DNA of 42,239 nucleotides, from positions 1-42,239 of the forward strand of contig CAYLKS010000013.1 in assembly GCA_964384205.1 (NCBI GenBank), written 5' to 3'. Made by a program: the position numbers and the translations under genes. How positions within the stretch are numbered: position 1 is the first letter of the stretch; the number at the start of each line of letters is the position of its first letter. The stretch is from CAYLKS01 sp964384205 [NCBI: uncultured bacterium]. Its GTDB lineage: Bacteria; JAGOEH01. Below the pieces are notes generated by a model. The model was not told where the DNA came from. It saw only the letters and a list, made by a program, of their open reading frames with translations, and ran no database searches. Of this stretch, positions 34,472-42,239 are shown in pieces.

Positions 34472-34472
34472 A
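34453..34472 (+). repeat. 20-nt direct repeat, copy 2 (ftsX/envC junction)
   Basis: The second copy is identical to 32975-32994. It provides the stop of ftsX and the ATG of the envC-like gene, just as copy 1 does for the methyltransferase/ftsE pair. Confidence 0.6.
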
Positions 34473-35594
34473 AAGATATTGTTTATAAATATAATTCTGT
34501 ACAATTTAATAATAGCCCAGATAAATTCTTTAGATTCATTGGATGCAATAATCAATAGAGAAAAAAAAATTCTTGATAGCTTATATAATAAAAGCACTAA
34601 ATTATCAGAAAAAATCGTTATCATTCAAAAAAAAATAGATTTATTAAAAAAAATGCAAAAAAAAATATTAACAAAGAAAAAAACTACTGAGAAAAAAATT
34701 GCAAAAATAAAACTTGATCTTGTAAAAATTGATGAAAAATATAATGACTATTACAATAAATTAGAAAATATGATAAAAACTATCTATATTTTAAATACAA
34801 ATCTCAAAACTCTATCAAAATTTCCAATTTTAAATAATAATTACTTTATACAGAATAAATTTTACATTGAAGAAATTAGTAAAAATCTTTCTATAAAAAT
34901 AAATTCCCTCAAAGATTCTATCCATATTCTAAACAAAACAATAGAAGAATATAATAATCTTCAAAAAACTTATGCTAATTTATTAACAAAACAGTATAAA
35001 ACAGAAAAATCTCTTATGGCACAAAAAGATATACTAAAAGCAGAATTTGACAAAATACAAAAAAGTAAAAATCTCATGAAAGTTCTATTTGAAGAAAAAG
35101 TAGAAGATAGAAAAAGAATTTCAGAGTTTATAAAAAATTTCTCAAAAAGCCCTACACAATATTCGCTCAAAAACACCGATCGAGAATTTGAAAAATATAA
35201 AGGAAAACTTCCTTACCCAATTCATGGGAAAATTATTTCCTTATTTGGTAAACATAAAGATAATAAGTATAATACTTATGTATTTATGAATGGTATTGAA
35301 TTAAAACCTAAAAATGAAAATACAGTAAAATCCATATTTGATGGTATTGTCAAATATGCAGATTGGCATAGAAGTTATGGTAAATTCATTATTATTCAGC
35401 ATTCCTCCAGCTATTTCTCAATATACGGACATTTAGAGAATTTTACAGTAAAGCCCGGTGATTATATTTCAAAAAATGACATAATAGGATATATCGGGAA
35501 AACAGGAACAACTACTACTAAAAAATTATTTTTTGCAATTTATAAAAAAGATAAACCAATCAATCCTCAAATTTGGTTAAAAAAGGATAAATAA
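34464..35594 (+). CDS. envC: EnvC-like protein: coiled coil plus degenerate LytM domain
   Basis: The 376-residue exported protein has a signal sequence (about 1-18), a long charged coiled coil (about 20-235, with KKMQKKILTKKKTTEKKIAK), and a C-terminal LytM/M23 fold. EnvC-type proteins are recruited by FtsX and activate septal amidases; they are not enzymes themselves. Here the M23 zinc ligands are mostly gone. The first His/Asp region reads YVFMNGIEL and the final HxH reads LFFAI; only the His in IYGHLENF remains. FDGIVKYADW and YIGKTG keep the fold landmarks. This supports an activator role. No AmiA/B/C-type amidase is in the window. Confidence 0.82.
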   Translation: MIKKILFINIILYNLIIAQINSLDSLDAIINREKKILDSLYNKSTKLSEKIVIIQKKIDLLKKMQKKILTKKKTTEKKIAKIKLDLVKIDEKYNDYYNKLENMIKTIYILNTNLKTLSKFPILNNNYFIQNKFYIEEISKNLSIKINSLKDSIHILNKTIEEYNNLQKTYANLLTKQYKTEKSLMAQKDILKAEFDKIQKSKNLMKVLFEEKVEDRKRISEFIKNFSKSPTQYSLKNTDREFEKYKGKLPYPIHGKIISLFGKHKDNKYNTYVFMNGIELKPKNENTVKSIFDGIVKYADWHRSYGKFIIIQHSSSYFSIYGHLENFTVKPGDYISKNDIIGYIGKTGTTTTKKLFFAIYKKDKPINPQIWLKKDK

Positions 35595-36629
35595 ATGTTA
35601 TTTTCTGACATACCTGGACAAACTATTGCAAAAAAACTTTTACTAAATGATTTTCAAAACAATACAATAGCACATAGCTATTTATTTATAGGTGAAAAAG
35701 GAACTGGAAAATGGCAAATGGCAACAGCTTTTGCACAAATTCTAAATTGTGAAAATCCTAAAAATAACGAAAGCTGCAATATCTGTAATTCATGTAAAAA
35801 AATATCAAAGCTTATCCATCAAGATATTATCTATATATACCCTTCTAACAGTAAAACAGATAGAAATTCTATAACTCAAGAACTAACTTCAAATAAATTC
35901 AAATCAATAACTTTCCCTGTTTCTGCTAAAATTACAATAGACACAATACGCAATATCGTAAAAAAAACGAATATGGGTATAAATGAAGGAAAATATAAAG
36001 TCATAATAATGCTAAATGCTGAAAGAATGAACAAAGAAGCAGCGAATGCTTTTTTAAAAACATTAGAAGAACCACCTGAACGTACAATATTTATCTTAAC
36101 ATCTGAAAATGAAACCCTTTTATTAGATACAATAAAATCTCGATGCAGGAAAATTTCATTCTATCCACTCAAAAAAAATGATTTTATACAATTTCTAAAA
36201 GAAAATGAATTTGCTCCAAATACAGATAAAGATTTATTATACTTTTTGTCTAAAGGCAGCATAGGAAAATTATTCACTATCATAGATAAAGAAATTGAAC
36301 AATTTAATGATTTTGCCAATAATGTCATAAATACTATAAATTCAAGTGACCTATTACAAATATATGAAACAACACAAAAATTTACTGAACAAAAAGATGA
36401 GGATAAACTCCTAATCATTGAAATATTGAAATATAAACTAAAAGCTCTTTTTCTCAAGGATTCAAATAATCTAATATTTTCCACTGTAGAACTTCAAGAA
36501 ATAATAACCTTTCTTGATAAAATAGAATACGCAATTCGTAGAAATTATAATTTATCGTTGATTTTTGAAAATTTTTTAATTAATATCAAAAATGTAAAAA
36601 AATTAAATGAACTATTTGAAACAACTTAG
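35595..36629 (+). CDS. holB: DNA polymerase III delta' subunit
   Basis: Delta' is the stator of the clamp loader that loads the beta clamp for replication. The AAA+ start IAHSYLFIGEKGTGK is present, with Trp40 after the Lys where ATPases have Thr/Ser, as expected for a non-hydrolysing delta'. A zinc module Cys52, Cys61, Cys64, Cys67 follows. RMNKEAANAFLKTLEEPP and SRCRKISF are the usual blocks. At 344 residues the C-terminal collar domain is included. Its ATG directly follows the envC-like stop. The neighbours ricT and tatD fit the common holB-ricT-tatD arrangement. Confidence 0.92.
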   Translation: MLFSDIPGQTIAKKLLLNDFQNNTIAHSYLFIGEKGTGKWQMATAFAQILNCENPKNNESCNICNSCKKISKLIHQDIIYIYPSNSKTDRNSITQELTSNKFKSITFPVSAKITIDTIRNIVKKTNMGINEGKYKVIIMLNAERMNKEAANAFLKTLEEPPERTIFILTSENETLLLDTIKSRCRKISFYPLKKNDFIQFLKENEFAPNTDKDLLYFLSKGSIGKLFTIIDKEIEQFNDFANNVINTINSSDLLQIYETTQKFTEQKDEDKLLIIEILKYKLKALFLKDSNNLIFSTVELQEIITFLDKIEYAIRRNYNLSLIFENFLINIKNVKKLNELFETT

Positions 36630-36646
36630 CGACCAGGGAGTAAACA

Positions 36647-37636
36647 ATGAGTGAAAATGAAAAAAAATTACCAGAAATAGTAGAAATCAAGTTTAAAAAT
36701 AATAGAAGAGAATACTATTTAAATCCTAAAAATGTTAATATTTATATAGACAACTATGTCATTGTTGAAGCAGAAAGAGGTTATGATTTAGGTAAAGTGA
36801 ACTACAAAGGAAGGCTATTCGATCCTGCAACTTATAAAAAACCTCTTTTAAATATTATCAGAAATGCTAAAATGCAAGAAATAGAAAAATTATCAGAACT
36901 GCGAGAAAAAGAACATCAAATCTTATTAAAAATAAAAAAACATATAAAAAACAAAGAAATTCCAATGAAACTTGTTGATGTGGAATATCAATTTGATGGA
37001 AATAAACTTACATTCTATTTCACAGCAGATCATAGAATAGATTTCAGAGAATTAGTAAGAGAATTAGCATCAATGTATAGAACTCGAATAGAAATGCGTC
37101 AAATAGGGGTGCGCGATGAGGCTCAAAAATTAGGTAGCTATGGTATCTGCGGTAGGCCTCTATGCTGTGTACAGTTTTTGAGAAAATTTGAAACTATATC
37201 TACTGATATTGTTAAAGAACAACATCTTTCCTTAAATCCAATCAAAATTTCAGGGATATGTGGAAGACTTATGTGTTGCCTGTTATATGAACATGAAATA
37301 TACAAAGAAGCTTTAAAGGAATACCCACCTATTGGTGCTAAAATTGAAATAAATAAAATTGTTGGGGAAGTCCAAGAAATAAATATATTCAGAAAAACTC
37401 TAACTATCCAGGCAGAAACAGGAGAAAAGCACATTATTGAGGTAAATAATCTTCCGGAAAATGAATATCAAAAACTATTGAAGATAGCAGAAAATTATCA
37501 TAAACGCGGTTTAAATGCAAATATTATTGAAGAATCATTAATAGATGAAAATGGCCAACCAATTTTAGGAGATGAAATTTTAGATGAAACTACAGAATCA
37601 GAAGAATCAAACAAAAATTCAACTGAAATTAATTGA
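36647..37636 (+). CDS. ricT: RicT (PSP1-domain) protein
   Basis: RicT-type PSP1 proteins form Fe-S-bearing complexes that adjust RNase Y and, in Bacillus, development and competence. This 329-residue protein has the PSP1 core with IEMRQIGVRDEAQKLG, then SYGICGRPLCC, then SGICGRLMCCLLYEHE. The paired cysteines are the signature. An acidic tail after about residue 295 (DEILDETTESEES) is extra. AGGGAGT precedes the ATG. It follows holB by 17 nt, a common pairing. The TatD-radical SAM gene begins inside its last 53 nt. Confidence 0.92.
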   Translation: MSENEKKLPEIVEIKFKNNRREYYLNPKNVNIYIDNYVIVEAERGYDLGKVNYKGRLFDPATYKKPLLNIIRNAKMQEIEKLSELREKEHQILLKIKKHIKNKEIPMKLVDVEYQFDGNKLTFYFTADHRIDFRELVRELASMYRTRIEMRQIGVRDEAQKLGSYGICGRPLCCVQFLRKFETISTDIVKEQHLSLNPIKISGICGRLMCCLLYEHEIYKEALKEYPPIGAKIEINKIVGEVQEINIFRKTLTIQAETGEKHIIEVNNLPENEYQKLLKIAENYHKRGLNANIIEESLIDENGQPILGDEILDETTESEESNKNSTEIN

Positions 37637-39002
37637 TACACACTGCCATTTACAATTTGATGACTATAAAAATGACTTAGAAGAAGTAATAAATACTTCA
37701 ATACATGATTTCAATATTTATAAACTTATAAATATAGGTATAGATTTAGAAACATCTATTCAATCTATAAATCTTTCAAAAAAATACCCGGATCTTATTT
37801 ATTCTGCGATTGGTATTCATCCAAACTATACTGCAAATATAGATGATAATGAATTAATAAAATTTGATGAACTTATTCAAACCAATAAGCAACTCATAAA
37901 AGCCTATGGTGAAATTGGACTTGATTATTATAGAAATTATTCCCACCCAAGTATTCAACAAAAATATTTTATAAAACAAATTAAATTAGCTCAAAAATAT
38001 AATCTCCCAATTATAATACATTCTCGAGATTCATTTGATGATACTATAACAATATTAGAAGACCATGTAAGTCGGTTTTATCCAGTTGTATTTCACTGCT
38101 TTAGTGGGAATGAAGAGCAGCTATTAAAATTAAAAGAAAAAGGATATTATATTGGTATAGATGGGCCCATAACTTTTAAAAATAATAAAATGCCAAACTT
38201 TATTAAAAAATTTCCATTAAATAAAATTCTATTGGAAACAGACTCGCCTTTTCTAACACCTCATCCATTCAGAGGAAAAAGAAATATACCTGGATATGTG
38301 AAATTTGTAGCAGAAAAACTAAGTTCAATATTTGAAATTTCATTAGAGAAAATAGCAGAAATCACAACTCAAAATGCAATTAATTTCTTTAAATTAGGAC
38401 ATACAAACACATATATATATGAATTAGGCAATAATCTATACATAAATTTGACAAATAGATGTACTAATAAATGCTATTTTTGCCCTGCAGTCCATAAAAA
38501 TTTTAATATAGGTGTATATAATTTAAAGCTAACAAAAGAACCAGATTTTGAAGAAATAATAACTCAAATAGATACAAATAAACAATATGGTGAAGTTGTA
38601 TTCTGTGGTTTTGGAGAACCAACTTTGAAATTAGATATAGTAAAAAAAGTTGCACAATATCTAAAAAAATTTAATTATAGGATCAGATTAGATACAAATG
38701 GTCATGGAAATGTAATCCATAAAAGAAATATTTTAAAAGAATTATCCAATATAATTGATACAATTTCAATAAGCCTTAATGCCGAAAATGAAGAAATTTA
38801 TACAAAAATATGTAACCCTGTTTTTGGAAAACAAACATATAACCAGGTATTAGATTTTATAAAAAATGCTAAAAAATATATTAAAAATGTACGTGTTAGT
38901 GTGGTTACAGTTCCTGAAATTAATATAGAAAAATGTAAAAAAATTGCAGATAATTTTAATATTGAATTTAAAGTGCGGCCATACGTAAAAGAAGGATTTT
39001 AA
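37584..39002 (+). CDS. TatD-family nuclease fused to a radical SAM domain
   Basis: The first ~265 residues are a TatD DNase-type metal hydrolase with DTHCHLQFD, GIHPNY, YGEIGLDYYRN, IIHSRD, VFHCFSG and LLETDSPFL, so all metal ligands are present. The remaining ~200 residues are a radical SAM domain with Cys293, Cys297 and Cys300 in NRCTNKCYFC, then GFGEPTLK. I recall separate TatD-associated radical SAM proteins; here the two are one chain. The ATG at 37584 has AGGAG 12 nt upstream but overlaps ricT by 53 nt. The family start MKLIDTHCH would correspond to a CTG at 37623 without a good ribosome site. A DUF4416 gene follows by 3 nt. Confidence 0.88.
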   Translation: MKLQNQKNQTKIQLKLIDTHCHLQFDDYKNDLEEVINTSIHDFNIYKLINIGIDLETSIQSINLSKKYPDLIYSAIGIHPNYTANIDDNELIKFDELIQTNKQLIKAYGEIGLDYYRNYSHPSIQQKYFIKQIKLAQKYNLPIIIHSRDSFDDTITILEDHVSRFYPVVFHCFSGNEEQLLKLKEKGYYIGIDGPITFKNNKMPNFIKKFPLNKILLETDSPFLTPHPFRGKRNIPGYVKFVAEKLSSIFEISLEKIAEITTQNAINFFKLGHTNTYIYELGNNLYINLTNRCTNKCYFCPAVHKNFNIGVYNLKLTKEPDFEEIITQIDTNKQYGEVVFCGFGEPTLKLDIVKKVAQYLKKFNYRIRLDTNGHGNVIHKRNILKELSNIIDTISISLNAENEEIYTKICNPVFGKQTYNQVLDFIKNAKKYIKNVRVSVVTVPEINIEKCKKIADNFNIEFKVRPYVKEGF

Positions 39003-39005
39003 AAT

Positions 39006-39560
39006 ATGGGGAGTATAAGGACTCCAAAACCGGTTAAACTTATCTCAGCAATTATGGCTATTAATAATGAATATATGGAAAAAACACAAACAGAATTGAT
39101 TAAAATTTATGGAAATATAGACTTAGAAAGTGAAATTTTTGATTTTTCTCACACAAGCTACTATAAAAAAGAAATGGGAGATAATCTAATTAAAAAATTT
39201 ATTAGCTTTGAAAATTTATTTAATATAGAAATTATGCCAGATATTAAACTTAATACAAATAATATCGAATTAGAATTATCTGATTATTGCGATGCCGATA
39301 CACAAATATGCAGAAAAATAAATATTGATCCTGGATATATTTCACCTGCTAAATTAGTTCTTTTAACTACAAAGAACTATGATCACAGAATTTACATAAG
39401 AAACGGCATATATGGGGAAGTCACATTACACTTTACAAAGGGTAAGTTTCATCCATGGGAATGGACTTATCCTGATTATAAAACAGAATTTGCTATAAAC
39501 TTTTTTACAAAAGTTAGAAATAAATATATGAATCAATTAAAACAGCAAAATTTATTATAA
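39006..39560 (+). CDS. DUF4416 family protein
   Basis: The 184-residue cytoplasmic protein matches DUF4416: DFSHTSYYKKEMGDNLIKKF near residues 45-65, then RKINIDPGYISPAKLVLLTT, HRIYIRNGIYGEVTLHF and WTYPDYKTEFAI. The function is unknown. Such proteins occur next to TatD-radical SAM or related genes in several lineages. The ATG lies 3 nt after the preceding stop with a GGAT in that gene's end. Conserved Asp, His, Tyr and Lys residues may form a ligand site. It is intact. Confidence 0.9.
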   Translation: MGSIRTPKPVKLISAIMAINNEYMEKTQTELIKIYGNIDLESEIFDFSHTSYYKKEMGDNLIKKFISFENLFNIEIMPDIKLNTNNIELELSDYCDADTQICRKINIDPGYISPAKLVLLTTKNYDHRIYIRNGIYGEVTLHFTKGKFHPWEWTYPDYKTEFAINFFTKVRNKYMNQLKQQNLL

Positions 39561-39572
39561 AAGGAGATAATG

Positions 39573-40412
39573 ATGAAATGCCCTGAATGCAATTTTGAAA
39601 ATAAAAAATATGCGAAATATTGTGAAAAATGTGGTGCTTATCTAAGCCAGGATGAAAAACCAAATAAGTGGTCAAGCTTAATATCATTTATAATTGCTCT
39701 TTTTTCAACATCATTCTTCTATCAAATTTTTCCAGTACCACTTATAGAATTATCATACTGGGGTAAAATTTTAACAAGCCACTGGATTTGTAAAATAATT
39801 ATTTTCTTAGGGTTTTGGTCAGTTTATCTATTATTGCTTTACTACTACCATTTACAAAAAAACTATAAAACTTTTGAAAAAATAAAAAATGAAATAACAC
39901 TGCTTGAAATTATAAATTTATCCTCTTTAAAAAAACTATTTTATAATAATAACTACAAAAAATACTTTCAACATCCTTTATATAGAATAATAAAAAAAAT
40001 AAATAAGACCCCAAACAACCTCAATGACATAATAGACGATGAAATATATAAAGTAGATTTAAATTATACTCTAATAAAATATTTTATTTGGGCTATACCT
40101 ATATTAGGATTCGTAGGAACAGTAGCTGGTATTGCTATGTCAGTATCAGAATTTTCTACTTTTATTCAAAATTTAAAAGAAATTACAGAAATATCAAACA
40201 ATATGAAAATCGCCTTAAGTGGTGTAACAAAAGGATTAGCAGCTGCTTTCAATACAACATTTCTTGCTCTTATCACTATAATACCTATAATGTTATTCAA
40301 TAATCTTCTTCAAAAAAAAGAAGAAGAATTCTTGCTCGATATTAAAGAATTTATTTTACAAAATACTCAATCAAGTATAAAAAAACATTTAAAAATATAT
40401 AGATATAAATAA
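39573..40412 (+). CDS. Zinc-ribbon MotA/TolQ/ExbB-type channel protein
   Basis: The protein starts with a zinc ribbon, MKCPECNFE then YCEKCG (four Cys within about residues 3-21). A linker with two membrane helices (about 36-54 and 70-92) and a cytoplasmic segment follow, then the MotA/TolQ/ExbB core: PILGFVGTVAGIAMSV and GVTKGLAAAFNTTFLAL with two more helices. Such proteins form proton-driven channels with ExbD/TolR partners. No ExbD/TolR gene follows. I use the second of two adjacent ATGs (39573) because GGAG sits 6 nt upstream; 39570 is the alternative. It is last in the rmlB-led run. Confidence 0.8.
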   Translation: MKCPECNFENKKYAKYCEKCGAYLSQDEKPNKWSSLISFIIALFSTSFFYQIFPVPLIELSYWGKILTSHWICKIIIFLGFWSVYLLLLYYYHLQKNYKTFEKIKNEITLLEIINLSSLKKLFYNNNYKKYFQHPLYRIIKKINKTPNNLNDIIDDEIYKVDLNYTLIKYFIWAIPILGFVGTVAGIAMSVSEFSTFIQNLKEITEISNNMKIALSGVTKGLAAAFNTTFLALITIIPIMLFNNLLQKKEEEFLLDIKEFILQNTQSSIKKHLKIYRYK

Positions 40413-40423
40413 TTTTTTAAAAT

Positions 40424-40452
40424 TTGACAATATCAACAAAGTTTTTTATAAT
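40424..40452 (+). promoter_or_regulatory. Perfect sigma-70 promoter of the chemotaxis receptor gene
   Basis: TTGACA (40424-40429), exactly 17 bp, then TATAAT (40447-40452): all twelve positions match. The predicted start is about 25 nt before the ATG at 40482, which has AAGGA upstream. It is not a flagellar sigma-28 type. Confidence 0.85.
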
Positions 40453-40481
40453 ATAATAGAGATGATTAAAAGGATGATAAA

Positions 40482-42056
40482 ATGTTAAATGTGTTTAAAA
40501 ATCTTAAAATTAGAACAAAATTTTTTATTTTTTTAGTAATAATCATCATTACAGAGCTATTAGCAGCATTATACTTCTATAACAGTTTATTAAGTATTAG
40601 AAATCTATATAATAACTATATGAAACAAACAAAAAAATTTTATGATATAAAAATACTTACAAAAACAAACCAAACTGCATTTAAAAAACAAGTCCAAGAA
40701 TGGAAAGATATATTGCTTCGAGGCAACAATCCTAAGGACTATAAAAAATACTTAGCTAATTTTAATAAAGAAGAACAAAATGTAAAAAATTTACTAACTG
40801 AAATAAAAAATAAAATGCATTATATGAATCTTTCTGGATACAATATAGATAAATTAATAAATATGCATAAAGATTTAGGAATATTATATAGAAAAGCACT
40901 ATCTCAATATGACAAAAACAATATTAGAAGTTTTCAAATTGTAGATAAGATTGTGCGAGGGGAAGATAGGCCTGTTACAAAAGAATTTGATAAATTAGTA
41001 GAAGAAGTTGATAAAGAATATCAACAGTACATTGAAAAATCAAATCAAGAATTAGATAACAAATTAAACAGTAAAATTACAACTTTTTTTATACTTCTTG
41101 TAATATTTTTAATAGCATCAATAGTAATTATATTAATGTTTTCTAGATATATTACAAATAATATTAAAAAAATAGATACTGCTGCAATGAGACTTCAAGA
41201 GCATGATTTAAGAGTTACATTAAGCAGTGATACAAAAGATGAATTTGGCACAATGAGCCAAAACTTGAATAAATTCATACTAAATTTAAGAGAAATTTTA
41301 AGCAATATTGAAGAATTTTCCCACAGCCTTGCAAGTAGTACTGATGAATTTAGTTCTACTATGGATATAATAAAAGACTCAATGATAAATAATTCTACTA
41401 CAACAAATAATGTAACAGCAAATATAAATGAAGCTATGGAAACATTTAAAAATACAATCAACATGACAAACGAAGGGAAATTAGCAATTAAGAATATAAC
41501 AGATGAAATGAATACTATATCAGAAATGGTTAATAATGGAACAACTACTATAATATCTCTTGGTAATGAGATAAACGAAATTAATAAAATAACTGAGTTA
41601 ATAAATGAAATCGCATTACAAACACATTTATTATCACTTAATGCCACAATAGAATCAGCACGTGCAGGAGAAGCAGGTAAAGGGTTTACAGTTGTTGCAT
41701 CAGAAGTTAGAACTTTGGCACAAAGAACATCAGAGTCAACTTCAGAAATTACAAAAATGATTCAAAAAGTACAACTGCATACTACAGAAGTAATCTCTAC
41801 AATGGAAATAACAGATAAAGAAGTAAAAAATGGTGTTGATTTAATAGCAAAAACTGGTAAACTACTTGAAAATATTATTTATGAAATTGAAAAAATATCC
41901 GAAGTCATAAAATCAATAAGCAATGAAATATCCACTGTTAATGAAACAACATATCAAAATAGCCAGGCAATGGAAGAAAGCACAAAAGCAATAAAAGATA
42001 TCTATATTACAGCTGAGGGATTAAAAAATATTGTTAATCAATTTAAAATTAAATAA
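40482..42056 (+). CDS. Methyl-accepting chemotaxis protein
   Basis: The 524-residue receptor has a first membrane helix (about 12-33), an outer four-helix-bundle sensor (about 34-195), a second helix (about 196-220), a HAMP domain (about 220-270), and an MCP signalling domain. The hairpin tip is [21 protein letters not shown] near residues 372-392, followed by [18 protein letters not shown], where CheA/CheW dock. The sensor has no recognised ligand pocket. The tip differs from the common IAxQTNLLALNA, with THLLSLNA instead. It has its own strong promoter. No flagellar, che or pilus genes are in the window, so its output is unknown. Confidence 0.93.
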   Translation: MLNVFKNLKIRTKFFIFLVIIIITELLAALYFYNSLLSIRNLYNNYMKQTKKFYDIKILTKTNQTAFKKQVQEWKDILLRGNNPKDYKKYLANFNKEEQNVKNLLTEIKNKMHYMNLSGYNIDKLINMHKDLGILYRKALSQYDKNNIRSFQIVDKIVRGEDRPVTKEFDKLVEEVDKEYQQYIEKSNQELDNKLNSKITTFFILLVIFLIASIVIILMFSRYITNNIKKIDTAAMRLQEHDLRVTLSSDTKDEFGTMSQNLNKFILNLREILSNIEEFSHSLASSTDEFSSTMDIIKDSMINNSTTTNNVTANINEAMETFKNTINMTNEGKLAIKNITDEMNTISEMVNNGTTTIISLGNEINEINKITELINEIALQTHLLSLNATIESARAGEAGKGFTVVASEVRTLAQRTSESTSEITKMIQKVQLHTTEVISTMEITDKEVKNGVDLIAKTGKLLENIIYEIEKISEVIKSISNEISTVNETTYQNSQAMEESTKAIKDIYITAEGLKNIVNQFKIK

Positions 42057-42129
42057 TTATATTTTTTACAACAAAAAACTTTCTAAAAAGGAAGTATTAA
42101 ACAAATTTATAATATTTTGATAACAAATC

Positions 42130-42162
42130 TTCCTTTCTTTTGAGCAACCCAAAAGAAAGGAA
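42130..42162. repeat. Perfect 13-bp hairpin palindrome, possibly dispersed repeat
   Basis: TTCCTTTCTTTTG (42130-42142), a 7-nt loop, then the exact complement (42150-42162). It sits 74 bp after the chemotaxis receptor stop. No T run follows on the plus strand, so it is a poor terminator there. I recall similar CTTTCTTTTGG-type hairpins dispersed in other genomes. Nothing else is seen in 42057-42239. Confidence 0.65.
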
Positions 42163-42239
42163 CACAAAAAAATCTATCCTATACTACTCAATATAAAAAA
42201 CAAACAACATATTCACATAAAATTTATTTGTGTAGTGAC

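Noticed and set aside
35595-36629. Broken Walker A in the clamp-loader subunit as a defect
   Set aside because: Delta' subunits are normally non-ATPase; the zinc module and SRC motif identify it as holB.

Overview
The window is a strongly AT-rich, gene-dense bacterial chromosome segment from a diderm (Gram-negative-type) organism. Signal peptides, lipoproteins, a beta-barrel-like protein ending in Phe, and an FtsEX/EnvC set all point to an outer membrane. Several families seen here (receiver-PPDK_N protein, a TPR lipoprotein starting C-x-YYNTFF after the lipobox, DUF4416, BCAM0308-type zinc protein, GH95) are ones I associate with the Bacteroidetes/FCB superphylum and neighbouring uncultured candidate phyla. 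I cannot place it more precisely. No rRNA, transposase, integrase, CRISPR or phage genes are visible; this reads as ordinary core chromosome with some unusual variants.

Layout. Bases 1-363 carry no clear gene but hold a striking inverted repeat whose arms each contain a Shine-Dalgarno plus ATG. Minus strand 364-3419: a secreted EEP-family hydrolase followed by a GH95-type glycosidase gene cut by one in-frame TAG. Minus strand 3633-11713: tRNA-Ala(GGC), purE, tsaE, tsaB, an RluA-family pseudouridine synthase, a sodium/solute symporter, a small repeat protein, dGTPase, two small proteins and mannose-1-phosphate guanylyltransferase, tightly packed with many 1-20 nt overlaps. Plus strand 11779-18844: mtnA, a beta-barrel-like protein, ruvX, mltG, nadA and a 991-residue two-receiver/PPDK_N protein. 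Plus strand 19082-21920: a large TPR lipoprotein and pyrK. Minus strand 21914-29668: two methyltransferases, an MBL-fold hydrolase, lipoprotein, TPR protein, MTH1187-type thiamine-binding protein, class V aminotransferase, endonuclease V, BCAM0308-type protein and a DUF3108-like protein. Plus strand 29869-42056: tRNA-Glu(TTC), rmlB, an M20 amidohydrolase, a methyltransferase, ftsE-like/ftsX/envC-like, holB, ricT, a TatD-radical SAM fusion, DUF4416, a zinc-ribbon MotA/TolQ/ExbB protein, then a methyl-accepting chemotaxis protein with its own promoter.

Regulation. Several intergenic regions contain near-perfect sigma-70 promoters (TTGACA/T, 17-bp spacer, TATAAT or close), so the housekeeping consensus is conventional. 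One of them lies just 3' of the minus-strand tRNA-Ala and would send mtnA transcription antisense through the tRNA.

The best candidates for new biology are the receiver-PPDK_N protein that lacks the phospho-histidine and PEP-barrel domains, the FtsE with eroded Walker A, signature and H-loop motifs beside an EnvC lacking most zinc ligands, the SD-ATG inverted repeat, the tRNA-antisense promoter, and the orphan zinc-ribbon ExbB protein. I see no clear defence island or wholly new multi-gene system.
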